Positions 6,798 to 14,684 of a stretch of 62,035 nucleotides of DNA are shown piece by piece (position 1 is the first letter of the stretch; the number at the start of each line of letters is the position of its first letter). The position numbers and the translations under genes were made by a program. The DNA lies in contig NZ_JAAFZA010000034.1 in NCBI RefSeq assembly GCF_015356865.1, positions 1-62,035 on the forward strand, in the 5' to 3' direction. The notes beneath the pieces are model-generated. The model worked only from the letters and a program-made list of their open reading frames with translations, ran no database searches and had not been told where the DNA came from. The stretch comes from Catenulispora pinisilvae (lineage in GTDB: Bacteria > Actinomycetota > Actinomycetes > Streptomycetales > Catenulisporaceae).

Positions 6798-8771
6798 GTG
6801 CTGCGTGGAAGATTGAGAACGCTGGTCCCGGCCCTCATCGCCATCCTGTCTCTGCTCACCGTCTACCTGGCGGTGGGCAACCCGGCTCAGGCCGTCGAGG
6901 CTTCGCAGACCGCTGCGAAGTACTCGTTCAAACAGATGCCGATCGCCATGCCGCCGGGCTATGACGATCAGAAGATGAACACGATCCGCCAGGTGAACCC
7001 CGCCTACTACAAGATCCGCTCCTGGATGTCGGCGGTCGGGGCGAGCGTGGCGATCAACGATCTGACCGGCCACGGCCGCTCCGACGGCATGTGCCTGGTC
7101 GACACCCGCACCAACGACGTCGTCGTCACCTACACCCCGACAGCCGTGCCGGCCGACCGGTTCACCCCGTTCGTGCTGAACCCGGCGCCGCTGCCGGTGG
7201 ACGCCACCATGGCCCCGACCGGCTGCGCGGTCGGCGACTTCACCGGCGACGGCCGGATGGGCCTGCTGGTCTTCTACTGGGGCCGCACCCCGATCCTGTT
7301 CCTGCCCAAGGCCGGCGCCACCAGCGTCTCCCCGCAGGCCTACCAGCCCCAGGAACTCCTCAGCGGCGTCGACGTCGACGGCCGCTACACCGGGCCGCTG
7401 TGGAACACCGACGCCGTCGCGATCGCCGACCTGAACGGCACCGGCCACCCCTCGATCGTCGTCGGCAACTACTTCCCGGACAGCGGCATCCTGGACACCC
7501 ACGGCCAGAACGACATGCAGATGCCGAACTCGCTGTCCAGCGCCAACAACGGCGGCGGCCTGCACTTCCTGCGCTGGCTCGGCGCCACCGGCGGCGACCA
7601 GCCCTCCGTGCAGTACATCGAGGACCGGGACGCCGTGCCGTTCCACGACAGCACCGGCTGGACCCTGGCCCTGGCCACCGCCGACCTGACCGGCTCGGGC
7701 AAGCCCGAGCTGTACGACGGCAACGACTTCGGCCACGGCCACCTGCTCTACAACGAGTCCACACCGACCCAGCTGAAGTTCACCGAAGCCTACGGCGAGC
7801 GCACCCCGGGCACCCCGAAGTCCTTCGTCCTGGGCAACGGCTCCTTCAAGGGCATGGGCGTGGACTTCGCGGACATGGGCGACAAGGGCCACTTCGACTT
7901 CATGGTCAGCGACATCACGCAGCCCTGGGGCCTGGAGGAGAGCAACTTCGTCTTCCGCAACGACACCAGCTCCGACGCCCAGATGGCGACCAAGCTCGCC
8001 TCCGGCGTCGCGCCGTTCACCCAGGAGGCGCAGGGCGACGGTCTGGCCTGGAGCGGCTGGGCCTGGGACGTGAAGATGGGCGACTTCCTCAACGACGGCC
8101 AGCAGGACGTGGTGCAGGCGCTGGGCTTCATCAACGGCACCACCAACCGGTGGCCGTGGATGCAGGAGATGGCCACCATGAACGACGACCTGCTGTCCAA
8201 CCCGGCGATGTGGCCGAACTTCCAGCCCGGCGACGATGTGTCCGGCCACCAGCCGTTCGCGTTCTTCGCCGAGAACTCCCAGGGCAAGTACGTCAACATC
8301 AGCAAGGACCTGGGCTTCACCAACGACATCCCGAGCCGCGGCATGGCGCTGGCCGACACCACCGGCAGCGGCCACCTGGACTTCGCGGTGGCCCGGCAAT
8401 GGGGCGCGCCGGAGTTCTACGCCAACACCGCCGACGTCGGCGACCAGATGACCCTGAACCTCTACCGGCCCTCCACCGACGGCCAGGCCAACACCGGTCT
8501 GGAGGGTCCTGGCAGCCCGGCCTACGGAACCACGGTCACCATCCACACCCCCGGCCACCCGCAGATCGCGCAGCTGGACGGCGGCAGCGGCCACGACGGC
8601 TACCGCAGCTTCCAGGTCCGCTTCGGCCTCGGCATGAACATGGGGCCGCAGGACGTCACGGTCCAGTGGCACGACACCAGCGGCGCCCTGCACTCGCAGG
8701 ACATCACCCTGACCACCGGCACCCACAACCTGATGCTGACCAACACCATCAAGGAGGTCCCGCAGTCATGA
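6798..8771 (+). CDS. unbV: Enediyne biosynthesis protein E4 (UnbV; CRTAC1/ASPIC family)
   Basis: 657 aa from a GTG with CTGGAGAG before it. An N-terminal hydrophobic segment (LVPALIAILSLLTVYLAVG) ending NPAQA is a probable signal peptide or anchor, so the protein should lie outside the membrane. The body has FG-GAP/VCBS-like calcium repeats (NDLTGHGRSDG, GDFTGDGRMG, ADLNGTGHPS, ADTTGSGHLDF) and ends in an ASPIC/UnbV domain (VRFGLGMNMGPQDVTVQW). This is one of five genes conserved in enediyne loci (E3, E4, E5, PksE, E10); its role in warhead maturation is unknown. It overlaps unbU by 4 bases. Confidence 0.9.
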   Translation: MLRGRLRTLVPALIAILSLLTVYLAVGNPAQAVEASQTAAKYSFKQMPIAMPPGYDDQKMNTIRQVNPAYYKIRSWMSAVGASVAINDLTGHGRSDGMCLVDTRTNDVVVTYTPTAVPADRFTPFVLNPAPLPVDATMAPTGCAVGDFTGDGRMGLLVFYWGRTPILFLPKAGATSVSPQAYQPQELLSGVDVDGRYTGPLWNTDAVAIADLNGTGHPSIVVGNYFPDSGILDTHGQNDMQMPNSLSSANNGGGLHFLRWLGATGGDQPSVQYIEDRDAVPFHDSTGWTLALATADLTGSGKPELYDGNDFGHGHLLYNESTPTQLKFTEAYGERTPGTPKSFVLGNGSFKGMGVDFADMGDKGHFDFMVSDITQPWGLEESNFVFRNDTSSDAQMATKLASGVAPFTQEAQGDGLAWSGWAWDVKMGDFLNDGQQDVVQALGFINGTTNRWPWMQEMATMNDDLLSNPAMWPNFQPGDDVSGHQPFAFFAENSQGKYVNISKDLGFTNDIPSRGMALADTTGSGHLDFAVARQWGAPEFYANTADVGDQMTLNLYRPSTDGQANTGLEGPGSPAYGTTVTIHTPGHPQIAQLDGGSGHDGYRSFQVRFGLGMNMGPQDVTVQWHDTSGALHSQDITLTTGTHNLMLTNTIKEVPQS

Positions 8772-9778
8772 CCGCCACCGTTTCCGACCCCCGAGCGGCC
8801 GGCACGCCCGGCCCGCAACCGGTGGGCCAACCCTCCGCCACCCCGGCGGCCAAGCCGAAGGACGTCCACTACATCGCGCTGCGCAACTTCGCGATGTCCA
8901 TCAGCGTCTTCAACATCTTCGGCTACACCCTGCTCGGCTTCGAACAGGCCTGGATCTTCCCGATCACCGCAGTCCTCGTCGCCTACGCCACGGAGCTGAC
9001 CCTGGAGACCATCCAGGCCTGGGCCCAGCGCCGGATGCCCCGCTACCGGGGCCGCGGGATGCGCGGAGTCTACGAGTTCCTGCTCCCGGCGCACATCACC
9101 GCCCTGGCCGTCAACATGCTGATCTACACCAACGACAACGTCGGCCCGGTGATCTTCGGCGTGATGGTCGGCGTCAGCGGCAAGTACATCCTCCAGGCGC
9201 CTATCGCAGGCAGGGTGCGCCACTACATGAACCCGTCGAACTTCGGCATCTCGATGACACTGCTGCTGTTCAGCCGCTGGGTCGCGGTGGCCCAGCCGTA
9301 CGAGTTCACCGAGAACGCCAACACATTCTTCCGCATCATGATCGCCCTGATCATCGCCACCGCCGGCACCGTCCTGAACACCGCCCTGACCAAGCGCACA
9401 ATGCTGATCGTCGGCTGGCTCGGCGGCTTCGCCATCCAGGCCTTCGTACGCCACTGGATCTGGCACGTCTCCCTGTTCTCAGCACTGGGCGTGATGACCG
9501 GCGTCCCATTCGTCCTGTTCAGCAACTACATGATCTCCGACCCGGGCACCACGCCATCCAAGGGCCGGCCCCAGTTCATGTTCGGCAGCTCGGTCGCAAT
9601 GGTCTACGGGGTGCTGATGCTGCTCAACATCGTCTACACACTCTTCTTCGCCACGGCGATCGTCTGCGCGGCACGCGGCCTGGGCTGGTGGGCGGTGCAC
9701 TTCTACCGCAAGCGCAAGGCCTCCTCCGCCGCGACCCACGCCGCGACGCCAGCCGCCGGACTCCCGGCAGCCGCCTGA
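8768..9778 (+). CDS. unbU: Enediyne biosynthesis protein E5 (UnbU), integral membrane
   Basis: 336 aa, ATGA overlap with unbV. After a Pro/Ala-rich N-terminus it has many transmembrane helices, related in overall pattern to NqrB/RnfD proteins (for example MNPSNFGISMTLLLFSRWVA and FVLFSNYMISDPGTTP, the latter being the conserved SDP-TTP loop). It is part of the conserved enediyne cassette and always travels with unbV. A role in transport or redox at the membrane has been proposed for this family, but the function is not established. A strong hairpin follows the stop directly. Confidence 0.9.
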   Translation: MTATVSDPRAAGTPGPQPVGQPSATPAAKPKDVHYIALRNFAMSISVFNIFGYTLLGFEQAWIFPITAVLVAYATELTLETIQAWAQRRMPRYRGRGMRGVYEFLLPAHITALAVNMLIYTNDNVGPVIFGVMVGVSGKYILQAPIAGRVRHYMNPSNFGISMTLLLFSRWVAVAQPYEFTENANTFFRIMIALIIATAGTVLNTALTKRTMLIVGWLGGFAIQAFVRHWIWHVSLFSALGVMTGVPFVLFSNYMISDPGTTPSKGRPQFMFGSSVAMVYGVLMLLNIVYTLFFATAIVCAARGLGWWAVHFYRKRKASSAATHAATPAAGLPAAA

Positions 9779-9780
9779 CC

Positions 9781-9837
9781 CGTCCCGTGGCGAAGCGCCC
9801 GGCTGGTTCGACCAGCCGGGCGCTTCGCCACGGGACG
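9781..9837 (+). terminator. Strong hairpin terminator after unbU
   Basis: A perfect 27-bp inverted repeat with a 3-base TCG loop begins two bases after the unbU stop codon. The stem is GC-rich and lacks a U tract. It should end the tetR-unbV-unbU transcript and, being symmetric, could also stop readthrough from the opposite direction. Confidence 0.8.
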
Positions 9838-10287
9838 GTGCGGGGAGCTACCCGCCGGCGCCCGCCTCGGCCCGCACCCGCCAGCCCAAAATGCGCACCC
9901 GCGCGACTGCCGCGCCGCCAGTCTCCGGACCGGCAGCCGAACTCGCCGAGTCGCCGGTACCGCACTCTCGTTTTGCACTTTTCCGGTCGGTTTTCGGTTC
10001 GTTCCCCTCGGTCGCGTCGGCAGGGCTTTGCCTACAGTGCCGGTTCTCGGGAGTCAAGTTCGCGCTGTACGTAGCCGCCACCTCCACGCCTGACCGCAAG
10101 GGCGCGGACTTTACTCCCGGGGTTCGGCGCTGTACCCCTTGGGGCTGACGACGCGACCGAGGGGAACGGACCGCACCACCTCAGGGACCGCCGCCGCTGA
10201 GACTGACTTGGCCACCCTATGGAATTGCGCCAGTTCCCCGAGGGAGCCGAGAGCCCCCGCCGGAGGCGCCGGCTCTTCACCAGGGCT

Positions 10288-10317
10288 CTTGATCTTGATC
10301 TTGACTTTGATCTTGTT
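10288..10317 (+). repeat. CTTGAT hexamer repeat
   Basis: Five consecutive hexamers: CTTGAT, CTTGAT, CTTGAC, TTTGAT and CTTGTT. They are AT-richer than their surroundings. No coding role is supported. Confidence 0.7.
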
Positions 10318-10442
10318 CGGACTTGCCGGAGTGGAAGAGGCCTGAGGTGTGGCGGGGTTGTGAACGCGGGAACTGGCAGCTGACACACAGACCCGCCGAC
10401 CCGAACCCCGAACCGGCGCAACCTTGACCGAAGGCCGTAAAG

Positions 10443-10510
10443 AGCTTCTAAAACCCACACGCCAACCGCAAGCCGGCCTGCAAAGTCCAGCCTCAAAAGA
10501 AGCCCCGCAG
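10443..10510 (-). repeat. Interspersed repeat, copy 1
   Basis: Read on the minus strand, this segment (GCTGGACTTTGCAGG through GTGTGGGTTTTAGA) closely resembles 61967-62035 on the plus strand (GCTGGAGTTTGCGGG through CTGTGGGTTTTAGA), with roughly 80% identity over about 45 bases by eye. The encoded peptides also match (LDFAGRLAVGVWVLE against LEFAGRVAVALWVL). Identity of the element is unknown. Confidence 0.5.
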
Positions 10511-10540
10511 TATCGCCTCAGCAGCAGGTCATGCCAGCCC

Positions 10541-10576
10541 GCAGCGCCGGCCGGGATAGATCCCGACCGGCGCTGC
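10541..10576. terminator. Long hairpin at the edge of the heptamer array
   Basis: A 17-bp stem with one mismatch (GCAGCGCCGGCCGGGAT / ATCCCGACCGGCGCTGC) around a 2-base AG spacer. It lies about 295 bases beyond the unbL stop, directly abutting the heptamer array. It may be a terminator for unbL transcripts that read through the repeats, or a structural part of the repeat element. Confidence 0.4.
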
Positions 10577-10841
10577 GATGTGCGACTGGCGACCGGCGAT
10601 CTGCGACCGGCGATCTGCGACCGGCGATCTGCGACCTGCGACCGGCGATCTGCGATCTGCGATCTGCGACCGGCGATCTGCGACCGGCGATCTGCGACCG
10701 GCGATCTGCGACCTGCGATCTGCGACCGGCGATCTGCGACCGGCGATCTGCGACCTGCGATCTGCGACCGGCGATCTGCGACCTGCGACCTGCGACCGGC
10801 GACCTGCGACCGGCGATCTGCGACTGGCGCATCGCGACCTG
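10576..10841. repeat. Heptanucleotide tandem array, 38 units
   Basis: 266 bp made of exactly 38 seven-base units in an unbroken register. Nearly all are one of three variants, CGATCTG, CGACCGG or CGACCTG; single or rare variants are CGATGTG, CGACTGG and CGCATCG. CGATCTG and CGACCGG alternate in much of it. Because 7 is not a multiple of 3, all three frames give the same repeated 7-residue peptide (reverse: RRSQIAG/RRSPVAD), which explains the long but meaningless frames here. The array lies just downstream of unbL. It has no spacers and is not a CRISPR. Confidence 0.95.
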
Positions 10842-10870
10842 CCGAGCAAAGTAGATCGCCTGATACCCCC

Positions 10871-11857
10871 CTAAGCCGCAGAAGGCACAGCCAACACCGC
10901 AGCAATCCGCTCCCGCCACACCTCGAACGCCGGCTCCCCGGCCGCGGTGCGCTCGGACGGATCGGGGAACGCCCCCAGGCACACCCGCGCCGCCTCCTCG
11001 GGCGTGACCCCGGCCAGCAGCCCGGTCGCCAGCGCGGTATGCGACGTCTGATTCCCGGCCCGCACTCTCGCCGTGGCGGCGAACGCACTGGCCTGCGCGA
11101 CCTGCGGCGCGTAGTGCCGGGCCCGCTGCTTGAACACCCGCAGCTCGGCCTCGTCCAGGCCGCCGGCGTAGGTGACGGCCAGGGCGGAGCCCGCGTACAG
11201 GTCCGCCCGTCGTGTCTGCGGGAAGGAGTCGACGGCGTCGGCGAGCCGTTGCGGGTCGGCGCCGTGCACGAACCACATGGCCCGGCCGATGCCCTGGTCC
11301 ACGACCCGGTTGGCGTATGCCGCGGGTCCGGTCTGCGGCCAGGGGAAGTCGGTTCGGGCGAACTGCCGGTTCACGTATTTGTCGGTGTGGAAGTAGGCCT
11401 GGTGGAAGCCGTATCCGTCCAGGATCAGCCAGCGCAGTACCGGGTCGGTCAGGCTGTCGGTCATCCGGCCCCAGAACGCGCGGGGCAGCCGGGCCAGTGC
11501 CCATCCGACGCCGACGTAGACCATGTACACATGGTCCGCGCCCCGGCCGTCGATGAGGTCGGCCGTCATGTGCCGGCGCCGGGGTGCGATGGCGTCCCGG
11601 ACGGCGAATCCCATTCCGGCGCCCTCGTAGGCGAAGCCGCGGTATGCCCGCGGCAGCGTCGCCAGTCCGCTCTCGGCCTCCCAGGCCTGCCCGGCCTGCG
11701 CCGCGAGGGCGTAACCGGCTAGGAACATGGCACCGGCGGTCTCCAGTTGTTCCTTCGCCTCCGGGCTCTTCTCGTGGAAGCCACGTCGTTTCAGTTTCGT
11801 CTGCGAGGTGCTGGGTGTCAGAATGCGGCGCCGCGACGCCGCCCACATGCCGGTCAC
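10871..11857 (-). CDS. unbL: Enediyne biosynthesis protein E3 (UnbL, DUF1702)
   Basis: 328 aa from a GTG with AAAGGGA seven bases upstream; an internal ATG three codons later is the alternative. The DUF1702 pattern is plain: YRGFAYEGAGMGFAVRDA, DHVYMVYVGVGWALARLP, LILDGYGFHQAYFHTDKY and VVDQGIGRAMWFVHGADP. UnbL is one of the five conserved enediyne warhead genes; it is needed in several systems but its reaction is unknown. In most loci it sits directly before unbV and unbU. Here it is inverted and about 1.1 kb from unbU, downstream of the MFS exporter gene on the same strand, with a 15-bp minisatellite between. Confidence 0.9.
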   Translation of the reverse strand: MTGMWAASRRRILTPSTSQTKLKRRGFHEKSPEAKEQLETAGAMFLAGYALAAQAGQAWEAESGLATLPRAYRGFAYEGAGMGFAVRDAIAPRRRHMTADLIDGRGADHVYMVYVGVGWALARLPRAFWGRMTDSLTDPVLRWLILDGYGFHQAYFHTDKYVNRQFARTDFPWPQTGPAAYANRVVDQGIGRAMWFVHGADPQRLADAVDSFPQTRRADLYAGSALAVTYAGGLDEAELRVFKQRARHYAPQVAQASAFAATARVRAGNQTSHTALATGLLAGVTPEEAARVCLGAFPDPSERTAAGEPAFEVWRERIAAVLAVPSAA

Positions 11858-11978
11858 GTGAGAATCCCTTTCGGCAAGAGTGCTTCGGGTTTGCCCCGCT
11901 TTCCGTAGCATGCTCGCCGCTTCCGGGGGGCCACGACTTCTCGGAGTTTGCCGAGCGGCAAGGGCCGTGAGCGCCGAA

Positions 11979-12143
11979 GTGAGCCAGTGCTCGGCGACCC
12001 GGGGTTCGGCGAACCAGTGCTCGGTGACCCACTGCTCGGCGAACCAGTGCTCGGCGACCCACTGCTCGGCGAACCAGTGCTCCGTGAACCAGTGCTCCGT
12101 GAACCAGTGCTCCGTGAACCAGTGCTCCGTGAACCAGTGCCCT
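11979..12143. repeat. 15-bp minisatellite, 11 units
   Basis: Eleven consecutive 15-bp units close to GTGAACCAGTGCTCC. The last four full units are nearly identical, while the outer ones drift (GCGACCCGGGGTTCG). Fifteen bases keep the frame, so repeated pentapeptides appear on both strands, but no start, RBS or family support a gene. It lies in the 490-base gap between the exporter gene and unbL, so it would be in the 5' part of any unbL transcript. Confidence 0.9.
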
Positions 12144-12347
12144 ACCGGCGTGAACCAGGGCCCTGCCGGCGAGACGAAGACCGTCCGCCGACAGAGCCCT
12201 GATCACCCGGCGGCCCGGCACGGCTACCGAGTCCTGTTGACGCAAGGGGTGGCGATGGCAGGGGCGCCGGCGCCGACTCGGGACGCCCGTCGCTTACTCC
12301 TGCTCAGTAGTGGGCTCCGACCAGCGGCGCCCATCGCGCACCCCCGC

Positions 12348-13817
12348 TCAGTCGGCGACCGCGGTCGGCACCGGCACGGCTTCCGGCAGACGGTTCGCCC
12401 GTTCGGCGCTGGCCTGCATCTGTGCCCGGGACTGACCCAGCAGCGCCGGGATCAGCGACACCAGGCCCACCGCGGCCGCCACCAGAATGGTGTACTTCAC
12501 GCCGTGCATGAAGTCGGCATGCGAGGCGAAGCTGCCGTTGGCCGTGAACACCGCGGACGACGCCGCGATCCCGAACAGGCCGCCGGCTTCGCGCAGGGTG
12601 TTGTTCGAGCCCGAGGCCACTCCGGAGTCGCGCAGGGGGACCGCGGCGATCGAGGCGTTCGCCATGGTCGGGAACACCAGGGCGATCCCGGTGCCGGCCA
12701 CCAGGAACGGGGCGATCAGCGAGGTGTAGGAGACCCCGGCCGTGATCGTCACTCCCAGCCAGAGATAGCCGCCGGCCATCATCAGCAGGCCCAGCGACAT
12801 CACCGGACGGGTGCCGATGCGGTCCGACCACAGCCCGCCGATCGGGGCGAAGACCATCGGCGGCAGCGTGAACACCAGCATCCTGGTGCCCGACGCCAGC
12901 GGCGAGTACCCCATGCCCTGCTGGAGCATCTGCGCGATCCAGAACACCGTGCCGATCAACGCGAACCAGAACAGGAACGCCACCGCACCGGCCGAGTTGA
13001 ACGAACGCAGCTTGAAGTACTCCAGCGGCATCATCGGCATCTCGGTGCGGCTCTCCCACCACAGGAACGCCGCGATCAGCACCGCGCCCACGACGAGTCC
13101 GCCGACCACCTGGGCGCTGCCCCAGCCCACCTCCGGAGCCTTGACCGGCGCCCAGACCAGGGCCAGCAACCCCAGCCCGATCAGCGGCAGGCCCACCAGG
13201 TCCAGGCGCGGGCGCGGGCCACGGCTCTCGGTCAGCAGGAACCGCGACAGCACCGCGGCCACCAGGGCGAACGGCACGTTGATCCAGAAGATCCACTGCC
13301 AGTTGATCCCCTGCAGGATCGCGCCGCCGACCAGCGGCGCCAGCGCCACCCCCAAGCCCGTGATGCCGCCCCAGATCCCGATCGCCATCCCGCGTTTCTC
13401 CAGCGGGAACGCCTCACTGATCAGCGTCAGCGACAGCGGCAGCACGACCGCCGCGCCCGCGCCCTGGACCGCCCGCCACCCGATCAGCTGCCCGGCGGAA
13501 TCCGCTGTCGCGCAACCGATCGACGCCGCGGCGAACAGCAGCAGGCCGATCACGTACAGGTTCCGGCGGCCGAACCGGTCGCCCAAGGCCGAGGCGGTCA
13601 ACATCAACGAGGCGAAGGACAGGTTGTAGGCGTTGATCGTCCACTCGAGATCGGCCAGGTCGGCGTGCAGGTGCGATTGGAGCGTGGGCAGCGCCGTGGA
13701 CACCACCACGATGTCCAACGACGTCAGGAACGTTCCGATCGACGCCAGGACCAGCGTCGCCCCGATCCGCTGCTTCTCGCCGGTGCCGGCGACCCCCAAA
13801 GCGCTCATCGCCGCCAC
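12348..13817 (-). CDS. DHA2-type MFS drug exporter (14 TM)
   Basis: 489 aa. About 14 transmembrane helices with the family motifs: LDIVVVSTALPTLQ (motif D1), GDRFGRRNLY (motif A between TM2 and TM3), the GxxxGPxxGG-like motif C (GLGVALAPLVGG) in TM5, and WQWIFWINVP. This is the EmrB/QacA group of proton-driven antiporters that pump hydrophobic drugs. Its place beside unbL suggests export of, and self-resistance to, the enediyne product, as with MFS pumps in other enediyne loci; this is inference. It is divergent from the AraC-type regulator with an 867-base gap. Start could be three codons later (ATG). Confidence 0.88.
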   Translation of the reverse strand: MAAMSALGVAGTGEKQRIGATLVLASIGTFLTSLDIVVVSTALPTLQSHLHADLADLEWTINAYNLSFASLMLTASALGDRFGRRNLYVIGLLLFAAASIGCATADSAGQLIGWRAVQGAGAAVVLPLSLTLISEAFPLEKRGMAIGIWGGITGLGVALAPLVGGAILQGINWQWIFWINVPFALVAAVLSRFLLTESRGPRPRLDLVGLPLIGLGLLALVWAPVKAPEVGWGSAQVVGGLVVGAVLIAAFLWWESRTEMPMMPLEYFKLRSFNSAGAVAFLFWFALIGTVFWIAQMLQQGMGYSPLASGTRMLVFTLPPMVFAPIGGLWSDRIGTRPVMSLGLLMMAGGYLWLGVTITAGVSYTSLIAPFLVAGTGIALVFPTMANASIAAVPLRDSGVASGSNNTLREAGGLFGIAASSAVFTANGSFASHADFMHGVKYTILVAAAVGLVSLIPALLGQSRAQMQASAERANRLPEAVPVPTAVAD

Positions 13818-14593
13818 CCCCGGCAGGCCGGGGCGGTGGACATGGCCGGCGCCACACCCGGATATCTCAGTCGATAGCTACCGCGTTCCACGGCAGTTCC
13901 TCCGTTCAAGTACACACGGCGAAGAGAGAGCCGCCCGCACGGCGAACGGCCGGTGCCCGCGAACTCGCCTCACAGGTTCATCTGTAAAGACCGGAACCAG
14001 CGCGAAAACTCACCGCGCCGTGGTGGCTTCGTCACCCCCGGGTGGGAATCGGCCCGGCGCCGCCGCCGGTGATCGTGATGTCCGCACTTGTCGGCAGTCA
14101 TCGGCACTCGTCGGCACTTGCCGGCCGGACAGCGTGCCGGCCGGACAGCGTGCCGGCGGCGCGGGCGATCCCGTCGGATATGAAGACGCGTCTGCCCCGG
14201 GCGGAACTCGCCGCGTCCGGGGTGAAAAGATAAGATTGGTTTTCGGTCGCGGCATGGAATACTCCAGCATTATTCGAAGGCGATAACCCGCGCCGGCTTT
14301 AGCCGATCTCCGTGTGATGCCGCGGCCACTCGCCCAGTCATTCGAATTCCGACATTGCGGCGCTGTCGTCGGCGACGTCCCGAACAGCGGCTTGGCAACG
14401 ATATCGGTGCTCGCGCAGGCCGCGCGCAGAGTGTGTGATTCGGCATATTCCACGGCGCTCCGGGCAAGCGCGGAGAAGTCACTTGTTCGTCAGTCCGCTG
14501 ATACTCACAGTAAGCCTGGGTGGAGTTTTGCCGGAGAAAGCCTGGAAGGCCCGGATCATGCTCAATCGACAGGCTCGCGACAGAGGGGAACAC
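13818..14593. other. Long intergenic region upstream of exporter and AraC-type genes
   Basis: No supported gene. The frames that cross it have no start signals or domains. It includes a 16-bp direct repeat (14119-14156) and an AT-richer stretch near 14228-14285, which is a likely promoter area. It should hold the divergent promoters for the exporter and the AraC-type regulator. Confidence 0.5.
14119..14156. repeat. 16-bp direct repeat
   Basis: TGCCGGCCGGACAGCG occurs twice in tandem, followed by a partial third unit TGCCGG. It lies in the divergent promoter region between the exporter and the AraC-type regulator; each unit contains the palindrome CCGGCCGG. It could be a regulator site or a slippage product. 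Confidence 0.7.
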
Positions 14594-14680
14594 ATGAGTT
14601 CACAGGCCGGCGGGACTGTGCGAGCCCGCGGTGGTGCCCTGATACGAGTTCTCGCCTGGCACGGAGCACGGGAGACCTGA
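14594..14680 (+). CDS. Possible 28-aa leader peptide before AraC-type regulator
   Basis: An ATG with GAGGGGAA at good spacing opens a 28-codon frame that ends in TGA four bases before the regulator's GTG. The peptide is rich in Arg, Gly and Ala, without a clear hydrophobic segment or known family. The tight spacing suggests translational coupling. It could instead be chance; coding bias over so few codons is not decisive. Confidence 0.35.
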   Translation: MSSQAGGTVRARGGALIRVLAWHGARET

Positions 14681-14684
14681 GACG

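Larger units (their letters stand above)
9838..10540. other. Intergenic region with low-complexity and interspersed-repeat DNA
   Basis: No convincing gene is seen in these 700 bases between the convergent unbU and unbL genes. The frames that cross it have no family signature, and the longest leftward ones run into the heptamer array and then out of frame over unbL. Notable contents are five TTGATC-type hexamers (10288-10317) and a segment at about 10443-10510 that resembles the right edge of the window on the opposite strand. It looks like decayed or repetitive DNA. Confidence 0.5.

Noticed and set aside
7091-8760. Long plus-strand frame preceding unbU in the same reading frame
   Set aside because: It is the +2 shadow of unbV, rich in Arg/Pro as expected for high-GC out-of-frame translation; unbU starts at 8768.
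6798-8771. Integrin-like or secreted calcium-binding protein instead of an enediyne gene
   Set aside because: The FG-GAP repeats alone are common, but the C-terminal UnbV domain and the overlap with UnbU make E4 the better call.
10576-10841. CRISPR array
   Set aside because: The 7-bp units are contiguous with no unique spacers and no cas genes nearby; it is a simple tandem array.
10111-11088. Minus-strand protein with KIKVKIKIK
   Set aside because: No domain or RBS; its frame lies over the repeat array and the 3' end of unbL.
11948-12202. Pentapeptide-repeat protein of 84 aa
   Set aside because: The five-residue units come from the 15-bp minisatellite and do not fit the A(D/N)LXX consensus; no RBS supports it.
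10518-12245. A long minus-strand frame with RRSQIAG repeats and pentapeptide ALVHG repeats
   Set aside because: It is open only because the 7-bp and 15-bp repeats lack stops, and it runs out of frame across the real unbL gene.
13633-14286. Plus-strand frame of 217 aa in the long intergenic gap
   Set aside because: It begins as a shadow of the exporter gene and has no domain or start signal in the gap.
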